From Dichotomocladium elegans (Eukaryota; Mucoromycota; Mucoromycetes; Mucorales; Lichtheimiaceae): a stretch of DNA of 64,000 nt. A model generated the notes under the pieces. That model saw only the letters and a program-made list of their open reading frames with translations, did not search any database and was not told the origin of the DNA. Numbering within the stretch: position 1 is the stretch's first letter; each line of letters opens with the position of its first letter. Made by a program: the position numbers and the translations under genes. The DNA lies in NCBI GenBank assembly GCA_025716815.1, contig JAIXMN010000031.1:310001-374000 (forward strand), given 5' to 3'. Of this stretch, positions 10,977-22,600 are shown piece after piece.

Positions 10977-13919
10977 TCATTTTCCCTGGAGGATGGCCTT
11001 AAGACCGTCGCAGATGGCTTTATCTATCGGAGAAATCAAACATGAGTCCCGAAAAACAATAACAGAATCTGCTTCTACCCCAACTTACCAAACTTGCTGG
11101 GCGGTTTATTCTGGGCAACAGGGGCAGGAGGGCTTGAAAGTGTTGCAGGGCAGTCATCGCGCGGGCTATCCAGCGAGATGGCTCCCTCAAAGGTACCTGC
11201 CCATGCATCACGCTTGTTGAGAAAATGGGGCAAGTTGAATAACTTCTTGATGGTAGCCGGGAAGGACGAATGCTCGAACTCGGAGGATTCGGTGGGGCCG
11301 TCAGGCTTGTGAATCACTCGGCCTATTTTTACTAAGCGGTTAAATCGAAATTTTTGTGCAAAGTGTCGCATAGATAACTTAACCCTTCTCAACCCAGGGA
11401 GAGATCAGAATGGTGGGAACGCGGACACCCTGCACAAACGGGGGAGGGGAGGAAACAGAGACTCAATTCAGTACGTATATATGGCGGTATCGTATCAAAA
11501 TAGCTTACGAGACTCTCAAACTTGAAGTCCTTTGCAACGATACCATCAGGATTGGGGGCTATTTTGTGCGGAAAACAAAGTCAGTCTGCTTCTGCTGTCT
11601 TTTCTTGCTTCACTGGTCTTCGCTCTACATGTACTCGCACTACCCACCCTTTAAAGGTGTTGGCACATGATCATAATATCCGCCGTGCTACAAAAAACAT
11701 TCAGTTCCATTGCTTTTTGAACAAAGAGCGGAATTACTTACCTCGTCATAAGTAACAATGAAAAGCGTGTTGTTCCATTGGGGGAGGCGCGGAGAGTCTC
11801 ATACACTTCCTTAAGCAGGCGCTCGCCCTGGGCAACATCCGCAGGAGGATGGTTATCATCTTCTGGAATGCACTGGGCAATTGAGAAGTAAGCGGGATCA
11901 ATGAAGGACACTGGCGGCAGCGTACCAGCCGCTGCATCGCGCGAGAAGGTACCCCAATTCTTGTAACGACCAAGAGACCCGGCTCGGAGTTTGTTGAATA
12001 CGATGAGCGACGGCACAAGTTCATAGTAGTTTTTCCATTCGATACCAGCGTCTTCAAGATTATGGTAGATCGTTCGTTGGGGGTAGCCAAGAATGTACTT
12101 TGAACCGGTGGTATTAACCTCCCCATGAGAAGTGGCCGAGTGGATAAACATGCGGTTGGGCATGGTCGAGCCTGGGAAGGACGAAAACCAGCGATCAATG
12201 ATGGTGTAGTTGGAAGCGAGTTCGTACGTGATGGGAATAGTAGAAGGATCGAATCCATCCATGGCCTGCTGCATAGCAGTCGCGTTCCCAGCAATTTCAG
12301 GGTAGGCAGCCACAAGACCCTGCACGAATCCACTCATCGGTGCCGAGGTCACGCCGTCCGGACGGACGGAAACGTCTCCGCTGATCTGAGCAGCAACCTG
12401 TGCATAACCGTGAGGAGGATCAAGCGGATCCTTAAGAAGCCCGCGGTTGGTCGCAAAGATCTTGGGAGACGAGGTATTTCTAGCGTCCTGGTAATTAAAC
12501 TCTTTGCCAGTCAACCCATCGATGGCGTCAGAATATTTAAACCAGCCCATCATTCTGTCGAAGGACCGATTCTCCATCACCAGCAGCACGACATTTTTAA
12601 TTTTCGCAGATGCACCGTTTTCTGCATAGAAGATAAAAACAAAATTATAAACAAGGATTTTGAACCAACTGAGGACGTGAGCTAAAACATTATTTACTGT
12701 ACCGGCCTGATCGCGAACCACGAGGGCATTCGCGGTAACGTCTTCGCCACCAAGATCACCGAGGTTCCACTATATAGTATACATTATATATTAGCATCTT
12801 GCTTCAGAACAGGGAGAAATAAAGAGCCCAAACGGTTTGTGCGCATGATGTCCTATTCACATACGTTTTCCTCGACACTTTTGAGGATCGAATAATGATT
12901 GTATTTCACACCATCAGTCTTTGAAGACCGCTTGACGGCCGGCCCAAAGAGCACGGTCATGATATGGTTAGGTTTCAGAACCCACGTTTGGTTCTCATCC
13001 CAGGTAAGAACAAACAGCGTATTCTTGGTGAAGGCTTCCTGCTTCATTCGCGGCTCGAGCCAGTTTTTGGTCCAATTGGATGAATAAGCGAGATCGGTGG
13101 CTAAGAAACGATTTCAGTCTCACGAACAGTACGTATCATGCCGATCCTTCTCTGCATACCATGGCCATCATTGTTTAACTAGAAAAACAGGCGGATAAAT
13201 GTTTATACATGGGTATTCTTTCTTTTTTGCCTTTTATCATTGCTTACATCGGGAGTGTAGAATACGTACTGGGGAACCTCGTCGTTGGCAATATCGATAT
13301 CCAATTGGGAAGCATTGACAATATTAGCACAACGCGTAGCATTACCAGAGATGTTGGTAAAGGACATGAAGGGATTATGGCGGCGGACATAGGTTCCTGA
13401 CGATCCATTGTAGCAGTTGCCCGGATATCCTTCTTGGTATGTCTTCCAAGAGATCCCCTTGGCCTCCAGGAGGTCAACCACCGAATTGCGATCGATGTTG
13501 GACGTCAAGTCGAGGTTCACGCCTTTGGTTGAACCGGAGATCGTGCCAATCTATTGTTATGTGCAGACAAAAGGCATCAATAAAGAACATGCGTGCATTG
13601 AGTGAAGCCTTCGCTTGCATACGTAGTTTGGCTGCGAAGGGTGGGTCAGGCCGGAATAATTTGTCAAGAGAATACCTAGCCAACACTCGGTCGGTTAGCC
13701 AAATTCTTTGGACCAGGTGCTGCATCACAACTACTGCTAACCGTTATGTTTCTCGGCAATGGTAGAGAAATACGGATCCTTGATAGCGTCGCTATAATCC
13801 TTGTTCTCGTGAAAGATGATTACGATACGATCGTAATACTTTCCAGCGACAATCGCAGCAGCTGCCTGGGTGTGAATGAGTGCCAGACTTGCAATAAAGA
13901 AGAGTCCGGCGAGTTTCAT
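10977..13919 (-). CDS. Secreted acid phosphatase fused in frame to a phospholipase C-type phosphoesterase (frameshifted)
   Basis: The N-terminal half is a secreted acid phosphatase. Signal peptide [21 protein letters not shown] leads into [16 protein letters not shown], then [16 protein letters not shown] and [13 protein letters not shown], motifs of the phosphoesterase family (PF04185) acid phosphatases that release phosphate outside the cell. Near 12720 the frame runs, without a stop or a new ATG, into a second PF04185 unit of the phosphatidylcholine/phosphoinositide-cleaving PLC type. That unit has [18 protein letters not shown], then a [10 protein letters not shown] active-site motif split by an intron (about 11750-11690), with further exons to LQGK-stop at 10977. 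An 81-nt stop-free putative intron (ends TTCTATGCAG) lies at the junction. A run of five G (11780-11784, plus strand) puts the PLC part out of frame; six would keep it open. It could instead be two adjacent genes with a degraded boundary. Confidence 0.7.
12780..13919 (-). other. Acid phosphatase half of the fused frame
   Basis: This half alone would be a complete secreted acid phosphatase: signal peptide, HENKDYSD catalytic start, THPSQPNY, Cys-containing middle ([12 protein letters not shown]) and the terminal [10 protein letters not shown] that such enzymes usually end near. In single-domain relatives a stop follows soon after; here none does until past the phospholipase domain. Confidence 0.7.
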
Positions 13920-14247
13920 CTTGGAATTGAAGGAATGGTTGGGGAGGGGGAAAGATACAGGCGCTTTGAATTGAACAGCGTGGAATTTTTATACGCACGC
14001 CGAGGATCAACACTTGTTGTCCTACTTCTTTGTTCTGTGAATCCGAAGGATGCAATATACACACTGTGTTCAATTTTTGCATTATTTTTTCTTTTGTCAT
14101 GCTGGACAATAGAGATAAGCGCTGGTTTCACGAATTATTATGAAAAACTGAGCATATGACTCTAGGGAATGATTTGATTGAGCGAACCGGTAGGACGAGA
14201 CACATGGAGATAACGTAAAAGCAGTAGTTGAACGTTACAGAATTTTA

Positions 14248-15691
14248 TCAAATCCGACGCTCTCTATTGCCGGATGCATCCGTCATATAGTCTGTATAAT
14301 CATAACCATGGTCGTGGGCGCGATTGATCTCATCATCATCGCCTCCATTATATTGCGTTGTTGGCAACATTGAGTCGGAGCAGTGCGAGGGCGAGACGGG
14401 CCAGAAGCTAGGACGGGGCACCGGAACGGCTGCTGCAGTCGTTGTGGACGCGCTCGCCGTCGTGTAATGATCACTACCGACAGGGCCTCCACTCATCGTA
14501 GACCGATCTTCGGTGAAAGGATAATAACCGCCTGTTGTCGAATACTGATTCATCACCCATGGGCCATGAGACGGCGGATCGGGCGGAAGATAATATTTCT
14601 CGCTGTCCTGGCCGCCAAAGAAAGTACCAGGAGCAACAAATGCCCGGGGGGATACACAGCGGTTGTGCTCGACGGCAGTTTTTGGAAACCATCTCGGATT
14701 GCTTGCATCGGTCTCGTAACCACTACTATAAACGAAAACATCTCGTTCCTTTTCTTCTTTGGGTTCACGCTTTGCTTTGCATTGCCGCATAAACCAAAGG
14801 ACAGCCAATCCGACTATTTTTTGCCATTTTTAGACAATTGCATTAGAACAAGAGGGGACGTGCAACAACGACATCACGTAGGTGGGAAAAAGGGCGACAA
14901 AATCCGGCACTAGTTACCAATAAGGGCAACACCAGCAACGCCGCCAACCACACCGCCAATAATAGCACCGGTACTGGTTGTTGGTGACGAGGAAGAAGAC
15001 ACTGCAGCACTAGGCAATGCTATCGCAGAAGCGTTAAGATAATGTTAGTTATCCCCTTTGTTGTTAAATAAGCTACGCGATAAGATCCGCACCGAGTGAT
15101 GATGGTGTCATGGTGTTCTCGATGGATATGGATGCGATCTCCTCAGATGGCGTAACGTATACAATTGTCGTCCCATATGTTCTGGAAACCGGCTCAGACA
15201 CTGTAATTACAAGGTCGCTGGTGGTCGTCTCAGCCGCAGATGCTTGGGTCACTGTCTCGGGAAGGGGTGATGCTCCCTCCTCGTCGTTAGTTTCGACAGA
15301 CGATGGAGTAGGCGAAGTGCTTGTAGCGAGAACCAGCTGCGGGTTATTAGACGAGGATGGTACAGCATCAGCTGAGTTATCTGGGGGTATGATTGTAGCA
15401 GATTCTTCTAATGGCCATGTAGCTGTAGTATCTGCTGTTGTAATTGTTGGCTCCGGCGTCCCTCTCGTTGCATCTGGGTCTGATTCTGAGGATTCTGGAT
15501 TTGCAGTTGCAAATGTAAAATACGTATCTGTTGGGTTTGTTGCATCATCCGTATTGACCTAGTTTTTTTTCCCAATAAGCAAATCGTGTGCACACGATCC
15601 TATAGATTCACTGTTTCCGCTTACGGCTCGCTCAGTATCTGTAAAGATATCAGCTGGCCTAGATGGAGAAGATAAATGATAAGCACTTCAT
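14248..15691 (-). CDS. Ser/Thr-rich single-pass plasma-membrane protein (Wsc/Mid2-like layout)
   Basis: Probably a type I cell-surface protein. The main exon (about 15560-15090) encodes a long Ser/Thr/Pro/Glu-rich segment typical of an O-mannosylated ectodomain. An exon around 15019-14929 encodes the Gly/Ala/Val start of a membrane helix (GAIIGGVVGGVAGVALI), completed in the next exon by VGLAVLWFMRQCKAKR. A 165-residue cytoplasmic tail with Tyr, Asp and Pro patches follows and ends ASGNRERRI. A short signal-like peptide (MKCLSFIFSI) at 15691 is the likely start, but its join to the ectodomain exon is uncertain. Architecture resembles Wsc/Mid2 cell-wall stress sensors; no WSC cysteine domain is visible, so this is layout, not homology. 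Confidence 0.6.
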
Positions 15692-16205
15692 TTCTGTGTC
15701 AATGTATAGCACGTTGCTTCGTTACACTTCGCCTGCAGGGACAGAAGCCATAAAAAGGCGTTGTTGAAGAGGAATGTATACGGATACGACTTTTAATCTG
15801 CCCGAAGGAGTTTTAGGATCTCTTATAGAACGGATATGCTGAACGTATGGAGCGGATGGGGAATAAAGCACGCAAACTGGACCTGGAATTTTGCGCTATT
15901 TATTTTGAAAGAAACAAAGAAGAAAATATTTTAGGACACTTGTTCCTTGTCAATATTGTTATTCAAGTCCGCAAAACCGACACATATGAATTCGGGCATG
16001 TCTCAGCGTACTTACTCGACCAAAGTGCACCTCCCACTTGCCCAACCCTCGTTCTCAATTGATACGTGATTATAAGCAAGTCAGTACCGGACAGAGGTCG
16101 TGTTTTGTGAAACGGCGTATCATCCAATGATGTACTCTACTCTATTTTCCGTATAAAATGATTTTGTTAACCTTACCGCTTGACACTTCAACTTGCGCAC
16201 ATCAC
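15692..16205. other. Intergenic region
   Basis: AT-rich stretch between two minus-strand genes. Short open frames only (for example 15847-16062, plus), none with recognisable composition or splice support. Confidence 0.5.
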
Positions 16206-18705
16206 TCATACCCCATCGACAATCAAGACCATAGATCTTCTCATCACTACAGTATTACTATCTATAAGCTGAAACTGAATCTTTTTTAATGACAAATTGT
16301 ATTCGTTTTTCATAAATCGATCAAGTTCTGTTTTAGATTCTCCAAGGCCCTCAAATTTCTGCATCGGTCGTTCCACCAGTTGCTCTGGGAGCACTGCATG
16401 GATTCACATCAACGACATAGTGCTTACTCGAAAAGGCCAAATACCTTTCTCTATGTATGAGACATTTGCGTTGTCCTCACGCGCAAAGGTTTCCGGGCAA
16501 AAATCGATCTCTATTTTATGATCATGTGATTTCAATGCTGGGTAAAGAGTGTAACCACGAAATTGACGTATCCTTGAATCACAGCTCTTCTGACTCTAAA
16601 AGAACATGCATGCATTATCCAGCAGCCATTTCGACTTGTGGCGTTCAATAGCTGGTAAATGCTCAGGCATAGAGTTAATATCATCAACGAGGATGAAATA
16701 TTCCGCCGTACTGCAGAATTTTCGAAGGAGTGTTTCCATAAATTTGACTGTCGCAAGACTTTGGTCATACGGGAGGTCATTTGGCTACCGCACATCCAGA
16801 CATACCGATCCACACACATCGCCATTCATAAATATATCGATCCTGTTTGTGAAATTAAATGACCTACCTCCACAGCCCAGTCGCGCCAAACCCGACAATG
16901 ATCTTGTTGCAGGATTTGCTTTAAGATTAATAGAGCCAGGTGTATTCTTGTGTATAAATTTAGTAGGAGTAGCATCGAATTCACGGCCTACGAGTTATTA
17001 CATACTGCTTTGCTGAATACGGATCTGTTGCTGCGGCTTCCAGTCGATTTAGAATGTCATCATATACCACAAATGTCCACCCTTCTCCTATCGTATTCCT
17101 ATTGAGCTATCAGTAGCTCAAGTATCAATGGTCTTTTCTTTGTTCATGCGCACACAAGCGTATAACCCCGACATCTGCTTACCTTCTGCATAGAATCTGA
17201 TATTCGAAAGAGTATCATTGGATCCTTAACTATGTTGGGAACATCTGTGGTGATGTATCCACCTCAAAAGATAAATGTATGAGCGCTAAGAAGAATACAA
17301 ATTGGAATACTTTAGATATCTACCTTTGCGGGCAGGGAATAACTGTACAGGAGCCTTAAAAACGGATGTTGAAAGCGAAGGGAGTCCAAATTCCCAGAAT
17401 GTAACTGGCCACAACGACCGCTTGTATTTGGATAAATCGGTTTTGAACCGAGTGTCATCAAGTCGCTCGAACTAACCAGAATAAAACGACTCCTATCAGG
17501 AAATGATTCAGCAAACCACTGTCCTACTGGTATTGGTTTACCAGGAATACACGGCCTTTTGATTTTAGTGGCGGTTCGACTGCGAACGCTCGATATGCGC
17601 TTTGTAAGGCTAGCGCCCATTTCGACTCGCCGTACACCTCAATATGAGTTGTTGGCGCAATCCGTCTTAAGAGCTGTATGGGCGATCATATACATATATT
17701 AGCTGCCAATGAGTCGGACAGGTTGCGTGTCCGTCAAACACTACCTCTCTCGGAAACTGCAAGGTCAGTGTCATTAACTGCCATGCGTACAGCTTATCGG
17801 GATCTTCCATAAGAAGGCCCTTGTAGATGTGATCACCAGGATACTGTAGCAAAGGAGGCTTTGCAGGAATCCTCTCGATATAAACCGCCACGAGGTTCTG
17901 AGCAGTCCACCCTTCAATGTTCCATATGTCTGTAACTTCTTTACTGTACGGAAGTATGCAAAGAACACAGGATGGCACGGCCATGGTGCGAACAAGTGCT
18001 GCCTAATATTTTTTGTGTGTATGTGTTTTTTTTTTCGGCAGACCGAAGTATATCAGAATATATGAATACTTACACTGCTTATCAAGAAGAAGATACTTAA
18101 CCACGCCATTGACATTTAGAAAATTCCGAAGCTTCCCATAAGCCACCATGCTTGTCTGTTCTACTGGCTTGACCTGAAAGAGGCTCACTGCTAAATCCAA
18201 AAACGCGCATAGAATCCTCACATTCAGATACGCGCTCACTATCATCATCCCCCTTCCGGCCTGTTGTTCACAACTCTTGATAAAATGGTGCAGATCATCA
18301 GCATTCCGAGAATAACCAGGGATGTCGGTTAATTGGACCTGGGCCAGCGAGACATTGTCTGAACTCATTAATGAGCCAGACCAGCGCTTCCGGTCCGATG
18401 CGGCAGCAGTGTCATGAGTTCGTGTTTGTTGATGTTGTAAGCTACTGGCATCCGCGGAATTAGGAGTCGTCTTTGCTTTCTTTGGTCGAGGAATGGATAG
18501 TTCTGAGTGCAATGGGTGAGTCTGTGAAGCAGGAGAGCAACTGAGCGCTTTGTAGCACACCTGAATTCTTGTCTGGTATAGAGAATGCTGGGGGTTCAAA
18601 CGTTGGGTCTATCCCATGGAAAGCCAGTGAATCCGATTGAGTTTGTAAATTTCGTAAATACTTTGGCTCTTTGTGATTGCTGCTCACCTGGGCATTGTTG
18701 CTCAT
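16206..18705 (-). CDS. Multi-exon protein with a SPOC-like domain, possibly heterochromatin/RNA related
   Basis: About ten exons on the minus strand with good GT-AG sites and mostly consistent phases, from MSNNAQVSSNHKEPKYLRN (18705) to a stop at 16206. After a short disordered N terminus, RKRWSGSLMSSDNVSLAQVQL looks like the opening strands of a SPOC domain (W-x-G-x-L). The later segment FLNVNGVVKYLLLDKQ then SLVRTMAVPSCVLCILPY matches the usual end of that fold. Downstream come HIEVYGESKWALALQSAYRAF and KFCSTAEYFILVDDINSMPE, which I cannot assign. Fission yeast Chp1 of the RITS complex has a C-terminal SPOC-PIN region, so a Chp1-type role is conceivable but speculative. The last exon join (near 16420) is uncertain. 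Nothing suggests decay. Confidence 0.5.
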
Positions 18706-19678
18706 TATGCGTCTTCTTTTCTTTCGATTTCTTCTTCTTCTTCTTTTTCTTCTTTTGCTTCTCGTGAGGTGGGAGTAATGGAGTGAATGAATCCGTAAAT
18801 CCGTAATCGTGCTACCCGCGAGACCATGTTTGGGAAAGTAATTTGTACATGGTTACAATCATAATCACATTATTATAACTTACAGACATTATGATCGGAG
18901 CGATGCAATAATAATTTCGCGCGCACGCGCTCAAACACACACCGTCGGTAGTCTTAAATTGTCCGGTCGTGTAACCATGCACAGGATGATCCCGCTCCAG
19001 CCTTAGCGCTTGTTGCTGTAGCGACTGTTTTATTAGAATCACTACTGGTGAACAAGCTGAAACGCGCTAACGTGCAGGATCATGCACAAATAAGGCACAC
19101 TCAAGAAGTAGCCTCGAGCATTGCCTCAGCAATTAACCATATACATGGCATATTCTAAACTCACAAGGTCGTCGAGCTTTGCTGCGAACACACTAATTTC
19201 AGCCAAACACATGTCATTTTACTTGATCCTTGTCGAGCACGTACGTACATAAAACCAAAAGTGAAAAAATCTCAGGTCTACATGCGTAAGTTTGATATTA
19301 AGGTCTACATGAATGATAGTATGACCAGGACTGGCATCTCCAGTTCTTTTCTCGCATTCTAACTGTATAATGGTAATTGGAAGGTATCAATGTGAGTAGC
19401 AAGGTGCACAAATCCTAATCGGCTTGACACTTGAAAGGGAATGCGTGAGTGCATCTCTGTCGTGCGCTGCGAACGGTGCCAGTGACGGATGGTGGTGAAA
19501 AGCGTAAAAGAGAACACATAGAGTCGATCCAGCAGTCAAGGTTCCCAAAAGCGGAACTCGCGTAATAGGAAACGAGCAATTTTAGTCCGGCGTGGAACGA
19601 CTACCATAAAAGACTTCCCTTCTCGCTATTCTTCCCTTCCCCAATAACACATTACAATCTTCGGTGTACATCAAAGCT
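18706..19678. other. Intergenic region upstream of STT4
   Basis: About 970 bp without a supported gene. It contains a TTC/CTT run (18716-18760). It should hold the promoters of the SPOC-like gene (left) and STT4 (right). Confidence 0.5.
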
Positions 19679-22600
19679 ATGTTAAGGTATGGCCTTTACA
19701 CATTATGAATCCGCTATTACTTCATATCATGTTCTTCACGTCTGACACCATGTTAGCACTGACTTTGATTTGCATTCGCAAATCCTAATGAGCCTAGCCG
19801 AAGTGTTGGCGGACTCGCGATCAAAAGCATCAGCAAGCGAGATTGAGAAGCTCATTTCGAAATGTCCTACAGTCCCGGTTCTTAACGATTATGAAAAGAC
19901 AATATTTACTCGGCAAGAGAAACCTGACCTTGGCATCATGGTACTACGACAGTCCCCTTACAAAGCGACACGTACCTGAAACAAAGCTGACCGGTGTATA
20001 TTAGACCCAGCGAAGTCAGCAAAGCATTGCAGCCTTAGTGAAGTATGCAGTGAGTGCCAAGAAGGAGAGCCAGGTAGAACTGCTTCCTCGGCTATTGTCG
20101 TATATTCGACATCTCCCTGCTTACGACTGGAAGGAAGTGATTCTCGGCAAAGGTAGATAAACTTTGGCACACATGTGCAACGTATAAAAAATAAGGAGGA
20201 TATAGTGGATGCACGCTCATACTTATAATGAAAAAGGGCTCCCCCCTGCGGATAGTATTACATACAGTCTCGTTTCAGGTCTTCTTGAGATTGGTTTCAA
20301 AAATTCTGAAGTATACCATAATATTATCGATCTCCTATGGAGTTACGGCGAAGCTATCATCAAGCTCATGAAGGAAAATGACGTGGAGTTGACTATCACA
20401 TTCATCCTTCCTTCCCTCAGCGGCCTTTCCCGAGCGCTTCAGCTCACACCTTTTCTTTTCCGACCAAACCAACTTCTTGCGATTTGTCACAATACAAAGT
20501 TTTTGATCCAGGATGAGACTCTCGAGTTGATTCGGACAGCTATTACCACATGTTTAAAAGATCATGATCCCCAATCTTACAGCCGGCGCGTGCTCAACAA
20601 GTACCGGGAAATTGGCTCACCTCTCAGCGATAATCGTGTTGTACACGATCTCCTCGTTGTTCAACGTAACATTTCAGCGCGTGTGATCGCTAGCTTTCGA
20701 CCGGACCTATCGACAACCATGGCGGTGTCGCCCGTAACAACGAAGCCACATTTGACAAGAGAAGTGGAGCAGGCTTGGACAGAACTCATGAAGAAATCCG
20801 CATCCGGTACTCGTACCAGTGGCGCAACTGATCAAGAAAACGATGAAGTTCTCGTCAAGACGATGCGTAGCATCTATGTGACCAGCCTGGGCTATTACGA
20901 AGACACAAAAGGATTTTTAAAGGATACTGAAAGATGGGCTCGTGATGGATACATGTTGGAGATTATGGGAACGAGTTTGGTAAGACCCAAGAGTGATTTT
21001 GAGATCAGGATGGTAATAGAGAATTGACTTGGCTCCTTTGGTAGCATGTTGCCGCGCTGGCATCTGTCTATTTACACGAAGTGGATGATGTCTTGATTGA
21101 TCATATTACGGAGTGCCTTTTTGCTGCACCCTCCGGTGGCGATCCGTGGACTCATGTTGCCGCTCTTGATGCTGCTGTTCTTTTGGCGATCAAGTGAGTT
21201 AAACTGACCGACCCATACTAAGCTCAATTCAGCCATGCTAACAATTGTAACAGCTTCCCTCACTTGAACACCGATATCACCAACACCATTTGCCGCTTTC
21301 TTGCCACCCCGTCTTCTATCTTTGAGCTGCAAGCTGAAGGAACCAGCGTCCAGCAGTTCGCCATTATCCGCCTTGCTCAGTGTGTCCAGGTATGTAACTC
21401 TATACCATGTTAGGACTTGGCTTATGAGTACATTTTACAAGACCAAACCATCTTCCCAAATGTCCCAAGCCGCCATTTCAACACTTTATGCACTGCTGAA
21501 CGAAATTACACGTTACTCCGACGAAGAAGGAGGCATGTCAGAACGGTATAGCATCCTCGCTAAGAACGCTATATCAGGAGCACCTGATGCCGATCAATTA
21601 AGCGAGAAACAGAAGCAGCAAGTGTGCGCTAATGCACTGGCTGCCATTGTCGGAGTGGCTGTCTATTTGAAGGATGAAGGGGTAGGATAAATCCCTTTAT
21701 GCATGTGTGTGTGCTATCCTTTCAATGTCACTGATTGTATTGCCTTCAGATCATGGCACAGGCTCTCTCTATGTTGATGATCCGCCGAAAATCATTATCT
21801 ATAGCCTCCACAGCATCGCTCACATCGCGCTTGGTTGATCTCGCGCTTGTGAGCTCTCCTGATATTTTCAAGGATATCCTTAACCTCTTGACGGTTCTAA
21901 GCCGAGAAGCATTGTCTGCTGACAATAAACAGCTCTCTACAGCGGTAAGTCTAGCGACATAAAGTGTGCGGATTGGAGGATACTCATGGTCCGTTTTTCA
22001 GGTTTTCAATGCCCAATTGAGCCTGGCAAAGCGGTTGTCATCAAAGCCAGGATATTATCAACTGTACCTTACAAGCCTTCTGAATCTCTTTGTGGAGAAT
22101 GGCAACACAATCCAGCGCATGATGACAAAGAACAAGAAAGAAACAGAGTACCCACTTGCATCGAAGCTTGGTACTCTGCTCCCGGTGATATGTGCCCTTC
22201 TCGGACATAGTGATTTCAATCCCCATATCGATCCAAGCGAGGAAATTGTGCCATTGTTCCGTAATACCTGGTTCCATTGTGTCATTTTTGGGTTCGTGTC
22301 TGAGCCCATATGGGGTCGTGAATGGAGCGATTCAATGTGCATGATTGCCAAGAAAACACCGGTACTGGTGACGGAAAGTGCCACGAAGTACATTGAAAGC
22401 GATCTCGAATACAACTCTGTCCTGCGCGGTGGTAACATGTCAGACCAGAATTTAGCGTCCATGCGTCAGAAGCTGTCCAACTTCTTGCCGTCTCTTGCCT
22501 CGGATATCAAGTACTTCTCATTTGCTCAAGTGGTATTCTCACTCAGTGTTTACCACATTGAAATGATGCGCAGCCGTATGGGAGACTGCAGCTATGTGCT

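Noticed and set aside
12125..12685. Plus-strand frame of 186 codons
   Set aside because: Opposite the phospholipase domain; no family features.
15110..15562. Plus-strand Val/Ser-rich frame of 150 codons
   Set aside because: Antisense of the Ser/Thr-rich ectodomain exon, which has a better gene context.
16532..17000. Resemblance of part of the SPOC-like gene (GFGATGLW) to a TnpB/Fanzor RuvC motif
   Set aside because: This reading is in the wrong frame once splice phases are followed, and no zinc-binding cysteines follow.
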